The notes: generated by a model from the letters alone, not told the origin. Counted from the first letter of the stretch, positions 17,726 through 27,019 are shown. The stretch: DNA of 64,000 nucleotides from Cupriavidus plantarum (GCF_905397285.1 NZ_CAJPUX010000002.1:1178001-1242000), one strand, 5' to 3'. Numbers and translations are program-made.

Positions 17726-19170
17726 CCTCCCTGCCCGCCTTCGACTGGGCGATCAACCTGCTGGTCATACAGGGAATGATGGGAGCGTTCGACACCCTCT
17801 ACCACCACGAGCTGACTCAAAAGCTGCCCTGCAGTCCGCGAGCCCGGCGAGAGTTGTCCATTCACGCGATTCGTGCCGTGCTGTACGGTCTCGTTTTTGC
17901 CGCAATGGCCAATCTCAAATTCCTCGGCGCATGGACGCTTGCCATCGCCGCGCTGGTACTCGTGGAGGTGGCACTGACCTTATGGGATTTCGTTGAGGAG
18001 GATCGGAGCCGAAAGCTGCCGGCCACCGAGCGTGTTCTGCACACCCTGCTGGCGATCAACGGCGGAGCGCTATTCGGGCTGTATGCGCTGCAACTCGCGG
18101 CCTGGTCCCAGGCACCCACCGCACTCGCCGCGACTGATCTGGGGTGGCGCGGCTGGCTGCTGAGCCTGTTTGCCGTCGGCGTGACAGCCTCCGGGATTCG
18201 CGATGGACTGGCAGCGTACCAGATAGGCCGGCGCACACACGCCGAGAACCCGTTTGCGAGACAGCCCCATCTCAACGTCCTGGTAACCGGCGGCACCGGA
18301 TTCATTGGTGAGGCGCTTGTCACGCATCTGCTTGACGCCGGCCATGCAGTCACCATCCTGACGCGTGAGCCGCTGCGCGCGGCCTATCAGTTCAACGCAC
18401 GCGTGCGCTGCGTGACCGCGGTCGATCAACTACATCGCGAGGAACGCTTCGACACCGTGATCAATCTCGCTGGTGCGCCTGTTCTGGGCCCACGCTGGAG
18501 CGCACGACGACAGGCGCAGCTTCTGGCGAGCCGCGTCGGCGTGAGCGAAGCACTGCTGCGATGGGCAGAGTCCACCGCAGACCGGCCCACAACATGGATT
18601 CAGGCATCGGCCATCGGCTATTACGGCAGCCGGCCCGCTGACGAACAACTGACCGAGAGCAGTGCCGAGGGCGGCGGCTTCATGTCCGAACTGTGCCAGA
18701 AGTGGGAGGCTTCCGTCCGGCCGCTGGACGGCCTAGGCGTCCGAACCGTGGTGCTGCGCCTAGGCGTGGTGTTCGGTCCTGGCGGCGCCCTTCCCCCTAT
18801 GCTGCTCCCCTACCATCTAGGCATGGGTGGCCGCCTGGGAAATGGCAAACAGGTGATGAGCTGGATTCATCGCGAAGATGTATTACGCATCATTGCGCGC
18901 GCGATATTCAGATCGGACATGCAAGGTGTCTACAACGCGACCGCCCCCGCCTCTCTGACGCAAGCTGAGTTCGCCCACATATTGGGAAGAGTGCTGCACC
19001 GTCCCGTCTGGCTTCACCTGCCTGCGGAACCCTTGCGCTGGGCTCTTGGTGAAATGAGCGAACTGCTGCTCGCGGGCCAGCGAGTATTCCCGGCTCGGCT
19101 GCTGCAAGAGGGCTTCGAGTTTCGATTTGCGAAAGTGGAGCCGGCTCTTAGGGCTCTGATAAAAAACTGA
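17722..19170 (+). CDS. Membrane domain fused to TIGR01777-type epimerase
   Basis: The product is 482 residues, starting at the ATG that overlaps the previous stop. Residues 1-175 contain about four transmembrane helices. Residues 184-482 form an extended SDR of the SDR39U1/TIGR01777 group: VLVTGGTGFIGEALV (Rossmann glycine motif, 190-196), QASAIGYYG with the catalytic tyrosine region, and LRLGVVFGPGGALPPML. TIGR01777 proteins usually stand alone at about 300 residues, so the membrane extension is notable. The substrate is unknown. With the DCC and membrane proteins it suggests a redox modification of a membrane-bound molecule. Confidence 0.85.
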   Translation: MTSLPAFDWAINLLVIQGMMGAFDTLYHHELTQKLPCSPRARRELSIHAIRAVLYGLVFAAMANLKFLGAWTLAIAALVLVEVALTLWDFVEEDRSRKLPATERVLHTLLAINGGALFGLYALQLAAWSQAPTALAATDLGWRGWLLSLFAVGVTASGIRDGLAAYQIGRRTHAENPFARQPHLNVLVTGGTGFIGEALVTHLLDAGHAVTILTREPLRAAYQFNARVRCVTAVDQLHREERFDTVINLAGAPVLGPRWSARRQAQLLASRVGVSEALLRWAESTADRPTTWIQASAIGYYGSRPADEQLTESSAEGGGFMSELCQKWEASVRPLDGLGVRTVVLRLGVVFGPGGALPPMLLPYHLGMGGRLGNGKQVMSWIHREDVLRIIARAIFRSDMQGVYNATAPASLTQAEFAHILGRVLHRPVWLHLPAEPLRWALGEMSELLLAGQRVFPARLLQEGFEFRFAKVEPALRALIKN

Positions 19171-19432
19171 CAGGAATAGAGCTGCCCTTCAGCAAGGGAT
19201 ATGGTCATGTAATTCCTTACCGAGATCCAGAGTGCTTGGGGATGGACCGGCATCCAACCGGTGGAACTGATAGCTGAAAACGACTTCGGCAATCTGATCG
19301 TCAAGGACGTGCATGAGCGCTACCGGCGACTTTGCGTTTTCATAGTCCGCAGAGCTACCCGGTGACCGGCACCAAGACCGACGCAGCCTGCGCACGCGCC
19401 TCAGATATTTATGAAGTTCCCATACCCAGGAC

Positions 19433-19939
19433 ATGAATCTGACAAAGACGATCGTCATCGGAAATTCGGGCTCGGGAAAGAGCTGGCTGGCCGAGCGCCT
19501 TGCCAGTCAACTCAACGCCCAATGGGTCGATCTCGACGCGATTCACTGGGAGCCAGGCGGGTACGACGTCGCGCGTAACCGAGACGATGCCATCGCACTC
19601 GCCAGACGCGCGGCGGCCTCAGATAGCTGGGTTATCGAGGGCATCTACGGATGGCTTGTGGGTGAGGTTGTGTCGAACGCAACGGCGCTCGTCTGGCTAT
19701 GCATCGATGAAGCCGAATGCGTTGCCAATATCAAGAGCCGCGGAGTGCGGCGCGGTGGAAGCCAGCAGTCGTTCGACGCGCTATTGAGCTGGGCAGGAAC
19801 CTATAGAACGCGTAGTGGTTCGAGTTCATACTCGGCGCACGAAGACATCTTCAACAGGTTCTCCGGTGCGAAAGCGTGCTTGCGTAGCAAGCGCGAAGTA
19901 ACAGCGTTTGCGAACCTCAGCTGGCTGCGTACGCGTTGA
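19433..19939 (+). CDS. Small P-loop NTPase (topology-modulation/adenylate-kinase-like)
   Basis: The product is 168 residues. The Walker A loop GNSGSGKS is at 10-17 and a DLDAIHWEPGGY segment follows, the layout of small kinases annotated as topology-modulation or FlaR-like proteins. WVIEGIYGWL and LVWLCIDEAEC fit the later strands of the fold. The C-terminal part is less conserved. It stands alone, 260 bases after the epimerase fusion. The phosphate acceptor is unknown. Confidence 0.82.
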   Translation: MNLTKTIVIGNSGSGKSWLAERLASQLNAQWVDLDAIHWEPGGYDVARNRDDAIALARRAAASDSWVIEGIYGWLVGEVVSNATALVWLCIDEAECVANIKSRGVRRGGSQQSFDALLSWAGTYRTRSGSSSYSAHEDIFNRFSGAKACLRSKREVTAFANLSWLRTR

Positions 19940-20041
19940 ACGAACGGTCTGGTTGTCAGAGTTCAACAAGCGACACAGCCAACAGCCGGTGCTGGCGATG
20001 TAATCAACCTTTGTGCCGCCGGAACTTGTTCCGCCACGAAA

Positions 20042-20479
20042 CTAGCAGCGATTTCGGTATTGCTGGTTGCGGACTTCGCGATGCCGCTCTCTCAGCCAGT
20101 CAGTCGAGTTTTGTCGCATCTGCGCCTCCAACCGAGTCGCTTCATCCGCTAGCCCGCTACACAGTGCGCTCTTGCCATCGCTCGCGGGGCGGTTCCACAC
20201 CGTAACGGTCTCGGTCGTCACGACGTTCGACTCTTCAAACCGCTTTTGCTCCTGCTCAGCCCGTCGCCTGTCTCGCGCGGCACTCTCCTGCACCAGAATC
20301 TCCGGGCTCTTTCCGATAATAGAAACGTTACCCAACACATCCCCACTGACGAGCGTATAGCCCGCTGGGCAAACCGCTTCCTGCGTGTACAGGATCAGCT
20401 TGCTGTTGCGGCACTTCGTCGCGGCATGAACAGATCCAGCTGCCAGCAGCATGGCGGCGAGAAGGAATAGCTTCCGCAT
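20042..20479 (-). CDS. Small exported protein, unknown function
   Basis: The product is 145 residues from the ATG at 20479, which gives a signal peptide (MRKLFLLAAMLLAAGSVHA). The mature start, ATKCRNSKLILYTQEAVCPAGYT, resembles the cysteine-containing opening of small DUF4124-like periplasmic proteins. A charged helix (RDRRRAEQEQKRFEE) and two more cysteines near the end follow. It has no operon partner. Disulfide bonding in the periplasm is an inference from the cysteines. Confidence 0.75.
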   Translation of the reverse strand: MRKLFLLAAMLLAAGSVHAATKCRNSKLILYTQEAVCPAGYTLVSGDVLGNVSIIGKSPEILVQESAARDRRRAEQEQKRFEESNVVTTETVTVWNRPASDGKSALCSGLADEATRLEAQMRQNSTDWLRERHREVRNQQYRNRC

Positions 20480-20810
20480 TGGGGCTCCGGTGAAGGGATT
20501 CAACTTAGCATTGCTTGGGGGCGGTTGGGTTCCCGACGTTGGGGGGATTGCACTACGCCCAGCAGAGCGTTGAAGGGTGCCCAACGAATCCGTATGCGGC
20601 GACCAACACCCCTCTTCATAGCGCTTCTTTTCAGAAAACCCTTCTGTTAGCCTCTCTCCGCAGCGCGCGCACTAGGCGCGTTTCTGACCGGAAGCTAGGA
20701 GTCGAAGCGCGGGCCTAGAAATGTCGCTGCGATATTTGACCTTGTTGTCAACGCACGCCACAGGGGCCTGGCAGAGTTCCGGAGCTGCCGAACAGCCTTG
20801 CAAGAATGAA

Positions 20811-21170
20811 ATGGACACTCCTCCCAAAGGCGACAGCGGTGCGCCATCGTGGCTCAAGAAGGGCCTAACCCTACTCCACCGTATCCTGTGTGCACTCTTG
20901 ATACTTGGCGTATTTGTCCTCGTCCTGGCTCACGTGTTCGAGATCTCGATCAACATCAGTCCGATTCGGCTGTTCCAGCTTGGCTCCCTTACCATCGGAC
21001 TTTTCTCGGTCACAGACACATGGCGCACTTGGCTGTTGCGCCTACCGGTCAGCTCGCGATTCTCCCCACCAGTCCCTTATGGTTACCCAGGACGGCGCAG
21101 CATTCTGCAATCTCACCTTGCTGCGGGAGTCGTCCTCATCGTATTCGGCGCGTCCCTCTCACTGCTTTGA
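20811..21170 (+). CDS. Small membrane protein, unknown function
   Basis: The product is 119 residues from the ATG at 20811 (MDTPPKGDSG); the frame continues 30 codons upstream without a better signal. About three transmembrane stretches are visible: LLHRILCALLILGVFVLVLA, a weaker one near FQLGSLTIGLF, and the C-terminal LAAGVVLIVFGASLSLL. No family was recognised and neighbours give no clue. Confidence 0.5.
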   Translation: MDTPPKGDSGAPSWLKKGLTLLHRILCALLILGVFVLVLAHVFEISINISPIRLFQLGSLTIGLFSVTDTWRTWLLRLPVSSRFSPPVPYGYPGRRSILQSHLAAGVVLIVFGASLSLL

Positions 21171-21191
21171 GCCGCACGAGCCTATTGGCGT

Positions 21192-21362
21192 CACGGCCGC
21201 ACGCGTGCGCTGGAGGTCGCGAAGTACCTGATCGTTTATCTGCGCCGCGCCGGCGGACAGTCGCAGTTCAGTCCGCTACTGGATTCGATGGCGGCGCCCG
21301 AGTCCCAGTCCGCCGCCATCCAGCAGCACCTGCTCGGGACGTCCAAGGCCAGGCGTGCGTAG
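21192..21362 (+). pseudogene. Fragment of a GlxA-type AraC regulator
   Basis: The frame reads HGRTRALEVAKYLIVYLRRAGGQSQFSPLL and stops at a TAG. This matches the linker that joins the DJ-1/PfpI-like domain to the AraC HTH in GlxA-family regulators (typically HGRxxALEVARxLVxFLxRPGGQxQFS). Neither the sensor domain upstream nor the HTH downstream is present, so only about 57 codons survive. It sits in an otherwise gene-free gap of about 450 bases ahead of the siderophore receptor. Confidence 0.6.
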
Positions 21363-21572
21363 TGCGCGTCGTCGGATTGACGACGCGATCAAGCTACCGG
21401 CTTTGGCCGGCGCGACGTACCCCCTGGGGGGCGTCGCGCTAAGCCGTGAATCGCGTTCACCGTCCCGCCCATCACTACCCACTCCTTAGCTTTCCCATCC
21501 CGACGCAAGTTGCGCAGGCGCGACGCGTGGCATTACTGCGGACTAATCACATTGACCGTTAGGATCGTTGCA

Positions 21573-21591
21573 AATGATAATCGCTCTCAAT
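21573..21591 (+). promoter_or_regulatory. Fur box
   Basis: AATGATAATCGCTCTCAAT fits the Fur operator, with TGATAAT as a perfect left half and a degenerate right half. It lies 31 bases before the start of a TonB-dependent siderophore receptor gene, where Fur repression would be expected. Confidence 0.72.
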
Positions 21592-21622
21592 TTCAATTAT
21601 TACAACGCATTACACCAGGGAA

Positions 21623-23731
21623 ATGAGCCGTTATCTTCACACTCACCATGTTGCCCGGTCGCTGGCAGCTTGTCCTGTCCTTCTTGTCGGCCTGGTGCAA
21701 GCCCAGGAGCCGCCGGCGCCCCAAAGCCTGCCACCGGTCACCGTCAAGGCAGATGTCAGCAAGGAACTGGGCGCGGGGTATAACCCGCCCAACGCGATCA
21801 GCGCCACCAAAACCGAGGCCCCGCTGCGCGATATTCCGCAGACCGTCAACGTTGTGACAGCCGAGGTGATGCAGGACCAGCACGCCACCTCGATGCAGGA
21901 CGTGCTGAAGAATGTGCCGGGCGTGAGCTTCTCCTCGGGCGACGGCCAGCGCGACCAGGTATCGATTCGTGGCTTTTCGGCGATTGCCGATCAATTCGTC
22001 GATGGCATCCGCGACGACGCGCTGTACTTCCGCGATTTGTCCAACGTCGATCGCGTCGAGGTCATTAAGGGTCCGGCCGCCGTGCTGTATGGCCGGGGTT
22101 CCTCGGGAGGACTGATCAACCGCGTGACCAAGAAGCCCGGACTCGACGTGACGGACTTCGCGCTGAGCTATGGCATGTGGGCCGACCGCCGCGTCGAAGG
22201 CGATGTCGGACGCGTGTTTGCCGACGGCGCCGCGGCCTTCCGCATTACCGCTGCACACGAGGAAGCCAACAGCTATCGCTCGCAGCAGTTCTTGAACCGC
22301 ACGGCCGTGGCGCCGTCGCTGGAGCTGCGCCTGGCGCCGCAGACGACGGTATTGCTGCAGGCCGACTATCTGCAAGACCGGCGTGTGACGGACTTCGGCA
22401 TTCCGGCTTACAAGGGTCGGCCGGTGGCGGTGGACCCGTCCACGTACTACGGCGCCGCCAACGCCCGCGATTCGGATTACAGCCAGAGTCGCGTGTACTC
22501 GGGTACGGCAACCGTGAACCATCGCTTCGACGAAAACTGGTCGATCCGCAATGCCACCCGCTACTACCACTACTCGCTGGAGCGGAACAACACGCTGGTG
22601 GGCTCGGTCAACGAGTCCACGCTGCGGGCATCGCTGACGCACGGCAACGTCTACCGCGAGGAACGCGGCTGGTTCAACCAGACCGACCTGACCCAGAAGG
22701 CGCAATTCCTCGGCATGAAGCATGAACTGCTGTACGGCGTGGAAGTGGGCCAGCAGAATAAGGATCTGGTCAATTATTCGCGCGCCAACGTGGCGTCGGT
22801 TGACCTGTTCAATCCTGTACTTCCCACGCTGCCGCGCCTCGTCGGCGGCACCCCCGCCACAAGCAACCTGGGCGTCTTCAAGACGCTGGGGCTCTACACG
22901 CAGGACATGATCCAGTTCTCTGAGCAATGGAAGGCGCTGGTGGGCGTGCGCTACGATCGCTTCGAGCAGGAGACCATCCAGCGCCTGCCGGGCCAGCCAA
23001 ACCTGGCCCGCACGGACAACGCCTGGAGCCCGCGCGCCGGCCTGGTCTGGCAGCCGTCGAAGCAACAGTCGTATTACCTGTCGTGGAGCCGATCGTTTCA
23101 GCCATCTGGCGAAGCCTTCTCGCTGGCCGCGAACAACGCCCAGCTGGCGCCGGAGACCACCCGCAATACCGAGGTGGGCGCCAAGTATGACTTCCTCGAC
23201 GGCAAGGCCAGCACCACGGTGTCGCTGTTCCGTATCGAACGCACCAACATCAAGGTTGCCAACGCCACCGGCACCGCGCTGATCCCCATCGGCGAGCAGC
23301 GCACCGACGGGCTTGAGCTGAGCGGCGCCGCGCAGCTCGGGGGCGGCTGGCGCATGCTGGCGGGCTATGCCTATCTGGATGCCTTGGTCACTCAGTCGAC
23401 ACCCGCGCTGCAAGGCAAGCAGGCCACGCTGACGCCGCGCCATTCCGGCAATGTCTGGATCACGAAGGACCTGGGCCACGGGTTCGGCCTGGGCGGGGGC
23501 CTGAACCTGGTGGGCGCTCGGCAGGCCGATCCGGCCAATACCGTGACGCTGCCGGGCTATGTCACCGCCGACATGGTCGCCTGGTACCGGCGCGGCAAGT
23601 TCGAGGCCCAGCTAAACGTGTATAACCTGTTCAACCAAGGCTACATCGTCTCCGGGCATGGGTCGAGTCCCAACCTGAACCTGCCCGGTGCACCGCGCAG
23701 CGTGATGGGGACAGTGCGCTATCGTATGTGA
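21623..23731 (+). CDS. TonB-dependent siderophore receptor
   Basis: The product is 702 residues. A signal peptide ends near VQA (residue 27). The plug domain covers about 55-175, with ATKTEAPLRDIPQTVNVVT and the FhuE/FpvA-type pattern DVLKNVPGVSF...DQVSIRGFSA...VEVIKGPAAVLYGRGSSGGLINRVTKKP. The rest is a 22-strand-type barrel that ends in a TonB-receptor-like GTVRYRM. No TonB box is clear before the plug, and there is no FecR-signalling extension. A Fur box precedes the gene, so it is iron-repressed. The substrate is probably a ferric hydroxamate or mixed siderophore, by family resemblance only. No synthesis or ABC genes adjoin it. Confidence 0.93.
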   Translation: MSRYLHTHHVARSLAACPVLLVGLVQAQEPPAPQSLPPVTVKADVSKELGAGYNPPNAISATKTEAPLRDIPQTVNVVTAEVMQDQHATSMQDVLKNVPGVSFSSGDGQRDQVSIRGFSAIADQFVDGIRDDALYFRDLSNVDRVEVIKGPAAVLYGRGSSGGLINRVTKKPGLDVTDFALSYGMWADRRVEGDVGRVFADGAAAFRITAAHEEANSYRSQQFLNRTAVAPSLELRLAPQTTVLLQADYLQDRRVTDFGIPAYKGRPVAVDPSTYYGAANARDSDYSQSRVYSGTATVNHRFDENWSIRNATRYYHYSLERNNTLVGSVNESTLRASLTHGNVYREERGWFNQTDLTQKAQFLGMKHELLYGVEVGQQNKDLVNYSRANVASVDLFNPVLPTLPRLVGGTPATSNLGVFKTLGLYTQDMIQFSEQWKALVGVRYDRFEQETIQRLPGQPNLARTDNAWSPRAGLVWQPSKQQSYYLSWSRSFQPSGEAFSLAANNAQLAPETTRNTEVGAKYDFLDGKASTTVSLFRIERTNIKVANATGTALIPIGEQRTDGLELSGAAQLGGGWRMLAGYAYLDALVTQSTPALQGKQATLTPRHSGNVWITKDLGHGFGLGGGLNLVGARQADPANTVTLPGYVTADMVAWYRRGKFEAQLNVYNLFNQGYIVSGHGSSPNLNLPGAPRSVMGTVRYRM

Positions 23732-23946
23732 GGGCTATCGGCGATCCATGCGGAGCGGTCGCGGCAGGCGGCTCGGCGATGTGTGGGAGGGCTGGATACG
23801 TGCGGTTCCCCACATAAGCCGCCTGTGATTGATGTCAAGCTGACATGCGCGTGATCAGTGCACGAAGGCAACAACAACACGCAGCGGCTTTGCATCGATC
23901 ATTGCCGTCATCCGGGTCGATTACATCACCGACATGGGAGCCGGTA

Positions 23947-24660
23947 ATGACCCTGATGATTTCAGTTGTCACCATCAACTACAACAATCGCGATGGTCTG
24001 CAACGGACCATGGACAGCGTGGTGCAGCAGCACACCGACGTGTGCGCGCTGCAATATGTCGTGATCGATGGCGGATCGACGGACGGATCCGTCGAGCTTG
24101 CCCTGGGTCGCGCCAAAGAGATCGACGTCTTTGTCAGCGAGCCCGACGATGGCATCTATGCGGCGATGAACAAGGGGCTGAACCGCGTGACCGGCGAATG
24201 GGTCGTCTTCATGAACTCCGGCGACTGCTTCGCCGGCCCGGAAGCCCTCTCGACCATTGCGCGTACCGCCGGCGAACAGGGCGGCACCTGGGTCATCTAC
24301 GGCGACAACATCAGCCCACGCGGACTGGAACCCGCTGCACCGCTGCACCGTCTTCGCGCGGGGGTGATCCACGCTTGCCACCAGGCCATGGCATTTCGCG
24401 TCTGCGACGTGCGCTACAACGAAAAATGGCGCATCTATAGTGACCTCGACTTCGTGCTGCAGTACTACAAGCGTTTCAAGGCCAAGGCATTCCGCCATGT
24501 GGCCGAGCCATTGTCGATCATCGAGGAAAGCGGTCTCAGCGCGAGGTTCCCAGGTGCCAAACGCAAGGAGAAGTTTGGCATCGTCTATGAGCGCTTTGGA
24601 TTGCCCGGCCTGATGTTCGCCGTGGCCGCGTCGGTGCTCGCCGCTGTCGACCTGCTCTGA
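23947..24660 (+). CDS. Family 2 glycosyltransferase
   Basis: The product is 237 residues from the ATG at 23947, preceded by GGGAG. The GT-A fold is clear: ISVVTINYNNRDGL at the first strand, VVIDGGSTDGS for nucleotide-sugar binding, EPDDGIYAAMNKGLNRVTGEWVVFMNSGD as acceptor and metal region. It resembles the WcaA/colanic-acid group of small transferases. A weak hydrophobic C-terminus (LMFAVAASVLAAVDLL) may touch the membrane. It stands alone, so the glycan it helps build cannot be named. Confidence 0.88.
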   Translation: MTLMISVVTINYNNRDGLQRTMDSVVQQHTDVCALQYVVIDGGSTDGSVELALGRAKEIDVFVSEPDDGIYAAMNKGLNRVTGEWVVFMNSGDCFAGPEALSTIARTAGEQGGTWVIYGDNISPRGLEPAAPLHRLRAGVIHACHQAMAFRVCDVRYNEKWRIYSDLDFVLQYYKRFKAKAFRHVAEPLSIIEESGLSARFPGAKRKEKFGIVYERFGLPGLMFAVAASVLAAVDLL

Positions 24661-24679
24661 CGGAAGCGCGGGAACCGCG

Positions 24680-25198
24680 TCACGCTGCCGGCTTCACGGC
24701 CGTGGGCAAACGCCATTCCTTGCGCACAAAGTGGCAGGTGTAGCCGTTGGGAATCCGTTCCAGATAATCCTGGTGCTCCGGCTCGGCTTCCCAGAACGGG
24801 CCAGCGGGCGCAAGTTCGGTCACCACCTTGCCCGGCCACAGACCTGACGCATCGACGTCCCGGATGGTCTGTTCGGCGATCGTCTTCTGCTCGTCGCTCG
24901 TATAGAAGATTGCCGACCGATAGCTCAGGCCGCGATCGTTGCCCTGGCGATTCAGCGTGCTCGGATCGTGGATCTGGAAAAAGAACTCCAGGATCTGACG
25001 GAAGCTGATCTTGTCCGGGTCGAACAGAATCTCGATCGCCTCGGCATGCGTGCCGTGATTACGGTAGGTGGCATTCGGAACGTCGCCACCGCTATAGCCC
25101 ACGCGCGTCGAGATCACGCCCGGGTAACGGCGGATCAGGTCCTGCATACCCCAAAAGCAGCCGCCGGCGAGGATCGCTTTTTCCGGATGGGTGGTCAT
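24680..25198 (-). CDS. msrA: Peptide-methionine (S)-S-oxide reductase
   Basis: This 172-residue MsrA repairs oxidised methionine, reducing the S-epimer of the sulfoxide. The catalytic motif is GGCFWG with C14 as the nucleophile, followed by [23 protein letters not shown] and the family segment [26 protein letters not shown]. Length and motifs are full. It is divergent from the PIP-box gene at 25430. Confidence 0.97.
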   Translation of the reverse strand: MTTHPEKAILAGGCFWGMQDLIRRYPGVISTRVGYSGGDVPNATYRNHGTHAEAIEILFDPDKISFRQILEFFFQIHDPSTLNRQGNDRGLSYRSAIFYTSDEQKTIAEQTIRDVDASGLWPGKVVTELAPAGPFWEAEPEHQDYLERIPNGYTCHFVRKEWRLPTAVKPAA

Positions 25199-25274
25199 TT
25201 CGTGGTCCTTCGTCTGATGATGGAGACCGATATGCTCTCATGGTCGGGGAAAGCTTGCAGCCATGGCTGCGAGA

Positions 25275-25335
25275 TTCGGTATTGGCGCATTGCGTTCGGT
25301 ATCGGTCCGCGCGCGATGTCCCGCTGCCATACGCT
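25275..25335 (+). promoter_or_regulatory. hrpII/PIP-box promoter (HrpB/HrpX type)
   Basis: The promoter reads TTCGG (25275-25279), 15 bases, TTCGG (25295-25299), 30 bases, then TACGCT (25330-25335). This is an exact match to the plant-inducible promoter consensus TTCGB-N15-TTCGB-N30-32-YANNNT and to the Ralstonia hrpII box TTCG-N16-TTCG. It lies in the divergent region between msrA and the gene at 25430 and points at the latter; the expected start point leaves a leader of about 85 bases. Confidence 0.82.
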
Positions 25336-25429
25336 TTTAGCCAGCGCGGTGCCACACCCGCTTTCGAGGGTCGCCTGCCACGCGCAATGAAACTCCCGCC
25401 TCAACCATGCCGCACCTGATGAGAACACG

Positions 25430-27019
25430 ATGATGAGAATCGACCGTAGTGCCCAGACTGAATTGTCTTTCGCGAGCCAGGGGAACGGCGCGCCGAATGC
25501 CGGTGGTACCGCCAATGGCGGCCGCGCGTCGCAGCGTGCCAGCAACGCATTTCTCGATGGCGTACCTAGCGCCAACCAGCCCGCGCCGCGCGAACAGCGC
25601 CCGCTGCGTCGCATTCGCAACCGCATTCCCAGCGTGCCTCCCGGACCGGAGGGGATCGTCCTGCCGAACCGTGGCACCCAGACGATGATGCATGACATCC
25701 ACAACCACTCGATCGGCCCCGGCTATGCCGCCACGCAAATCGTGGACATGACACTGACGCTCGCTGAGAACGCACGCGAGCAGATCGCGTTGTTCGACAA
25801 GGCTGGCGTCGACAAATTCGTATGGGCGCCGATCCCGTCCGTGATCATTCAAGGCAACGCGGTAGCGGCGGGTTGCTGCGGCAACGATGAACACCCGATC
25901 ACGCCCGGGCACACGAGCCTGCCCGCGAATGCGCCGAGCGCCGAGCGGCAGACCTACTACATGCCTGAAGCCTACCGTAACGGCGCACCGATGACCGGCG
26001 AAGCGTTCGATCAGATTACCGCGATCGGCCGCCAGCACTACAACACCAGCGTGGACTGGCAGGTCGGCAAGGCGTACCAGGAGATTCGTCTTTCGGACCT
26101 GGGGAAGCCTGCGCATGAACAGATCGCACCCCGAATCTTCCCCGCGATCACCGGCATCAACCTTGGCGATGCCAACGCCGTGACTTCAATGTTGCGGCTC
26201 AAGAAAGAGTATCCCGATACGTTCCACATCATCGGGGAGATCACCATGCATAAGGAGTTCGTGGATAAGCAGAACCTCGACTATCAGCCGGACTTCTCCG
26301 AAAACGCGCCGATCAACGACATCCTCAAGTTTGCGGCGCGCTCAGGCATGCCGGTGGTCCTGCACTGCGACTCGAGCGACGCCGAAGCGGCCATCCGGAG
26401 CGGGGCCGCGGGCCAGGGCGAATACTTCCGAGGCATCGAGGATCTGGTGGCGCGACATCCAGATACCACGATCGTGCATGCTCATATGGGCGGCATCGGC
26501 AAGTTTGCTCGCCCTGGGGAAAATCACGTTGCAAAGCTGCGCGAACTGCTGACCCGGTATCCGAATTACAACATCGACATGTCGTGGGATGTGGTCGCGG
26601 AAAATTACTCACCGCACTCGGCGGAGACCGACCCCACGCTCAAGGCGGCCGATGAAGCAGCACGTAGTGCGCGCATCCAGCAAATGGCGGCGCTGATCCG
26701 GGAGTTCCCCAAGCGCTTCATCATGGGCAGCGATGCGCTAATCTCGCGCAACGAGAACTCGATTAGCGCCACCCACGAACTGTATTCGGGCGCGAAGAGG
26801 AACGCCGAGGGCAACTTCGAGCGGAAGACGGGCCTGTTCGACCACCTTGACACCGCCCTGCCCAACGTGCTGTCGGAAAACTTTGATGCGTTGCTGAACG
26901 ACGCCAAGGTAAAGAGCAGCGCCTATGAAAACGGCATGATGAAGGAGGATCTGAAGGCACTGCAGGCCGCGGCAGTGAACAACGGACGTACGCCGAACGT
27001 TTGGCCGGCCACGACCTGA
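25430..27019 (+). CDS. Amidohydrolase-fold protein, candidate type III effector
   Basis: The product is 529 residues. Residues 1-85 are low-complexity and rich in Ser, Ala, Gly, Arg and Pro, as in type III secretion signals. Residues 86-500 look like an amidohydrolase-2 TIM barrel. The metal-binding pattern is visible: H91 and H93 in HDIHNHS, possibly E270 and H274 in GEITMHK, H312 in VVLHCDSS, H350/H352 in IVHAHMGG, and D435 in IMGSDA. No Sec signal is present. A perfect PIP box lies upstream, linking expression to a HrpB/HrpX-type regulator. The substrate is unknown and I do not recognise it as a named effector family. A plain cytoplasmic metal-dependent hydrolase is the alternative. Confidence 0.8.
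   Translation: MMRIDRSAQTELSFASQGNGAPNAGGTANGGRASQRASNAFLDGVPSANQPAPREQRPLRRIRNRIPSVPPGPEGIVLPNRGTQTMMHDIHNHSIGPGYAATQIVDMTLTLAENAREQIALFDKAGVDKFVWAPIPSVIIQGNAVAAGCCGNDEHPITPGHTSLPANAPSAERQTYYMPEAYRNGAPMTGEAFDQITAIGRQHYNTSVDWQVGKAYQEIRLSDLGKPAHEQIAPRIFPAITGINLGDANAVTSMLRLKKEYPDTFHIIGEITMHKEFVDKQNLDYQPDFSENAPINDILKFAARSGMPVVLHCDSSDAEAAIRSGAAGQGEYFRGIEDLVARHPDTTIVHAHMGGIGKFARPGENHVAKLRELLTRYPNYNIDMSWDVVAENYSPHSAETDPTLKAADEAARSARIQQMAALIREFPKRFIMGSDALISRNENSISATHELYSGAKRNAEGNFERKTGLFDHLDTALPNVLSENFDALLNDAKVKSSAYENGMMKEDLKALQAAAVNNGRTPNVWPATT

Noticed and set aside
21593..23479. A 628-codon open frame on the minus strand
   Set aside because: It is antisense to the TonB receptor, has no recognisable domain and is explained by high-GC codon bias.
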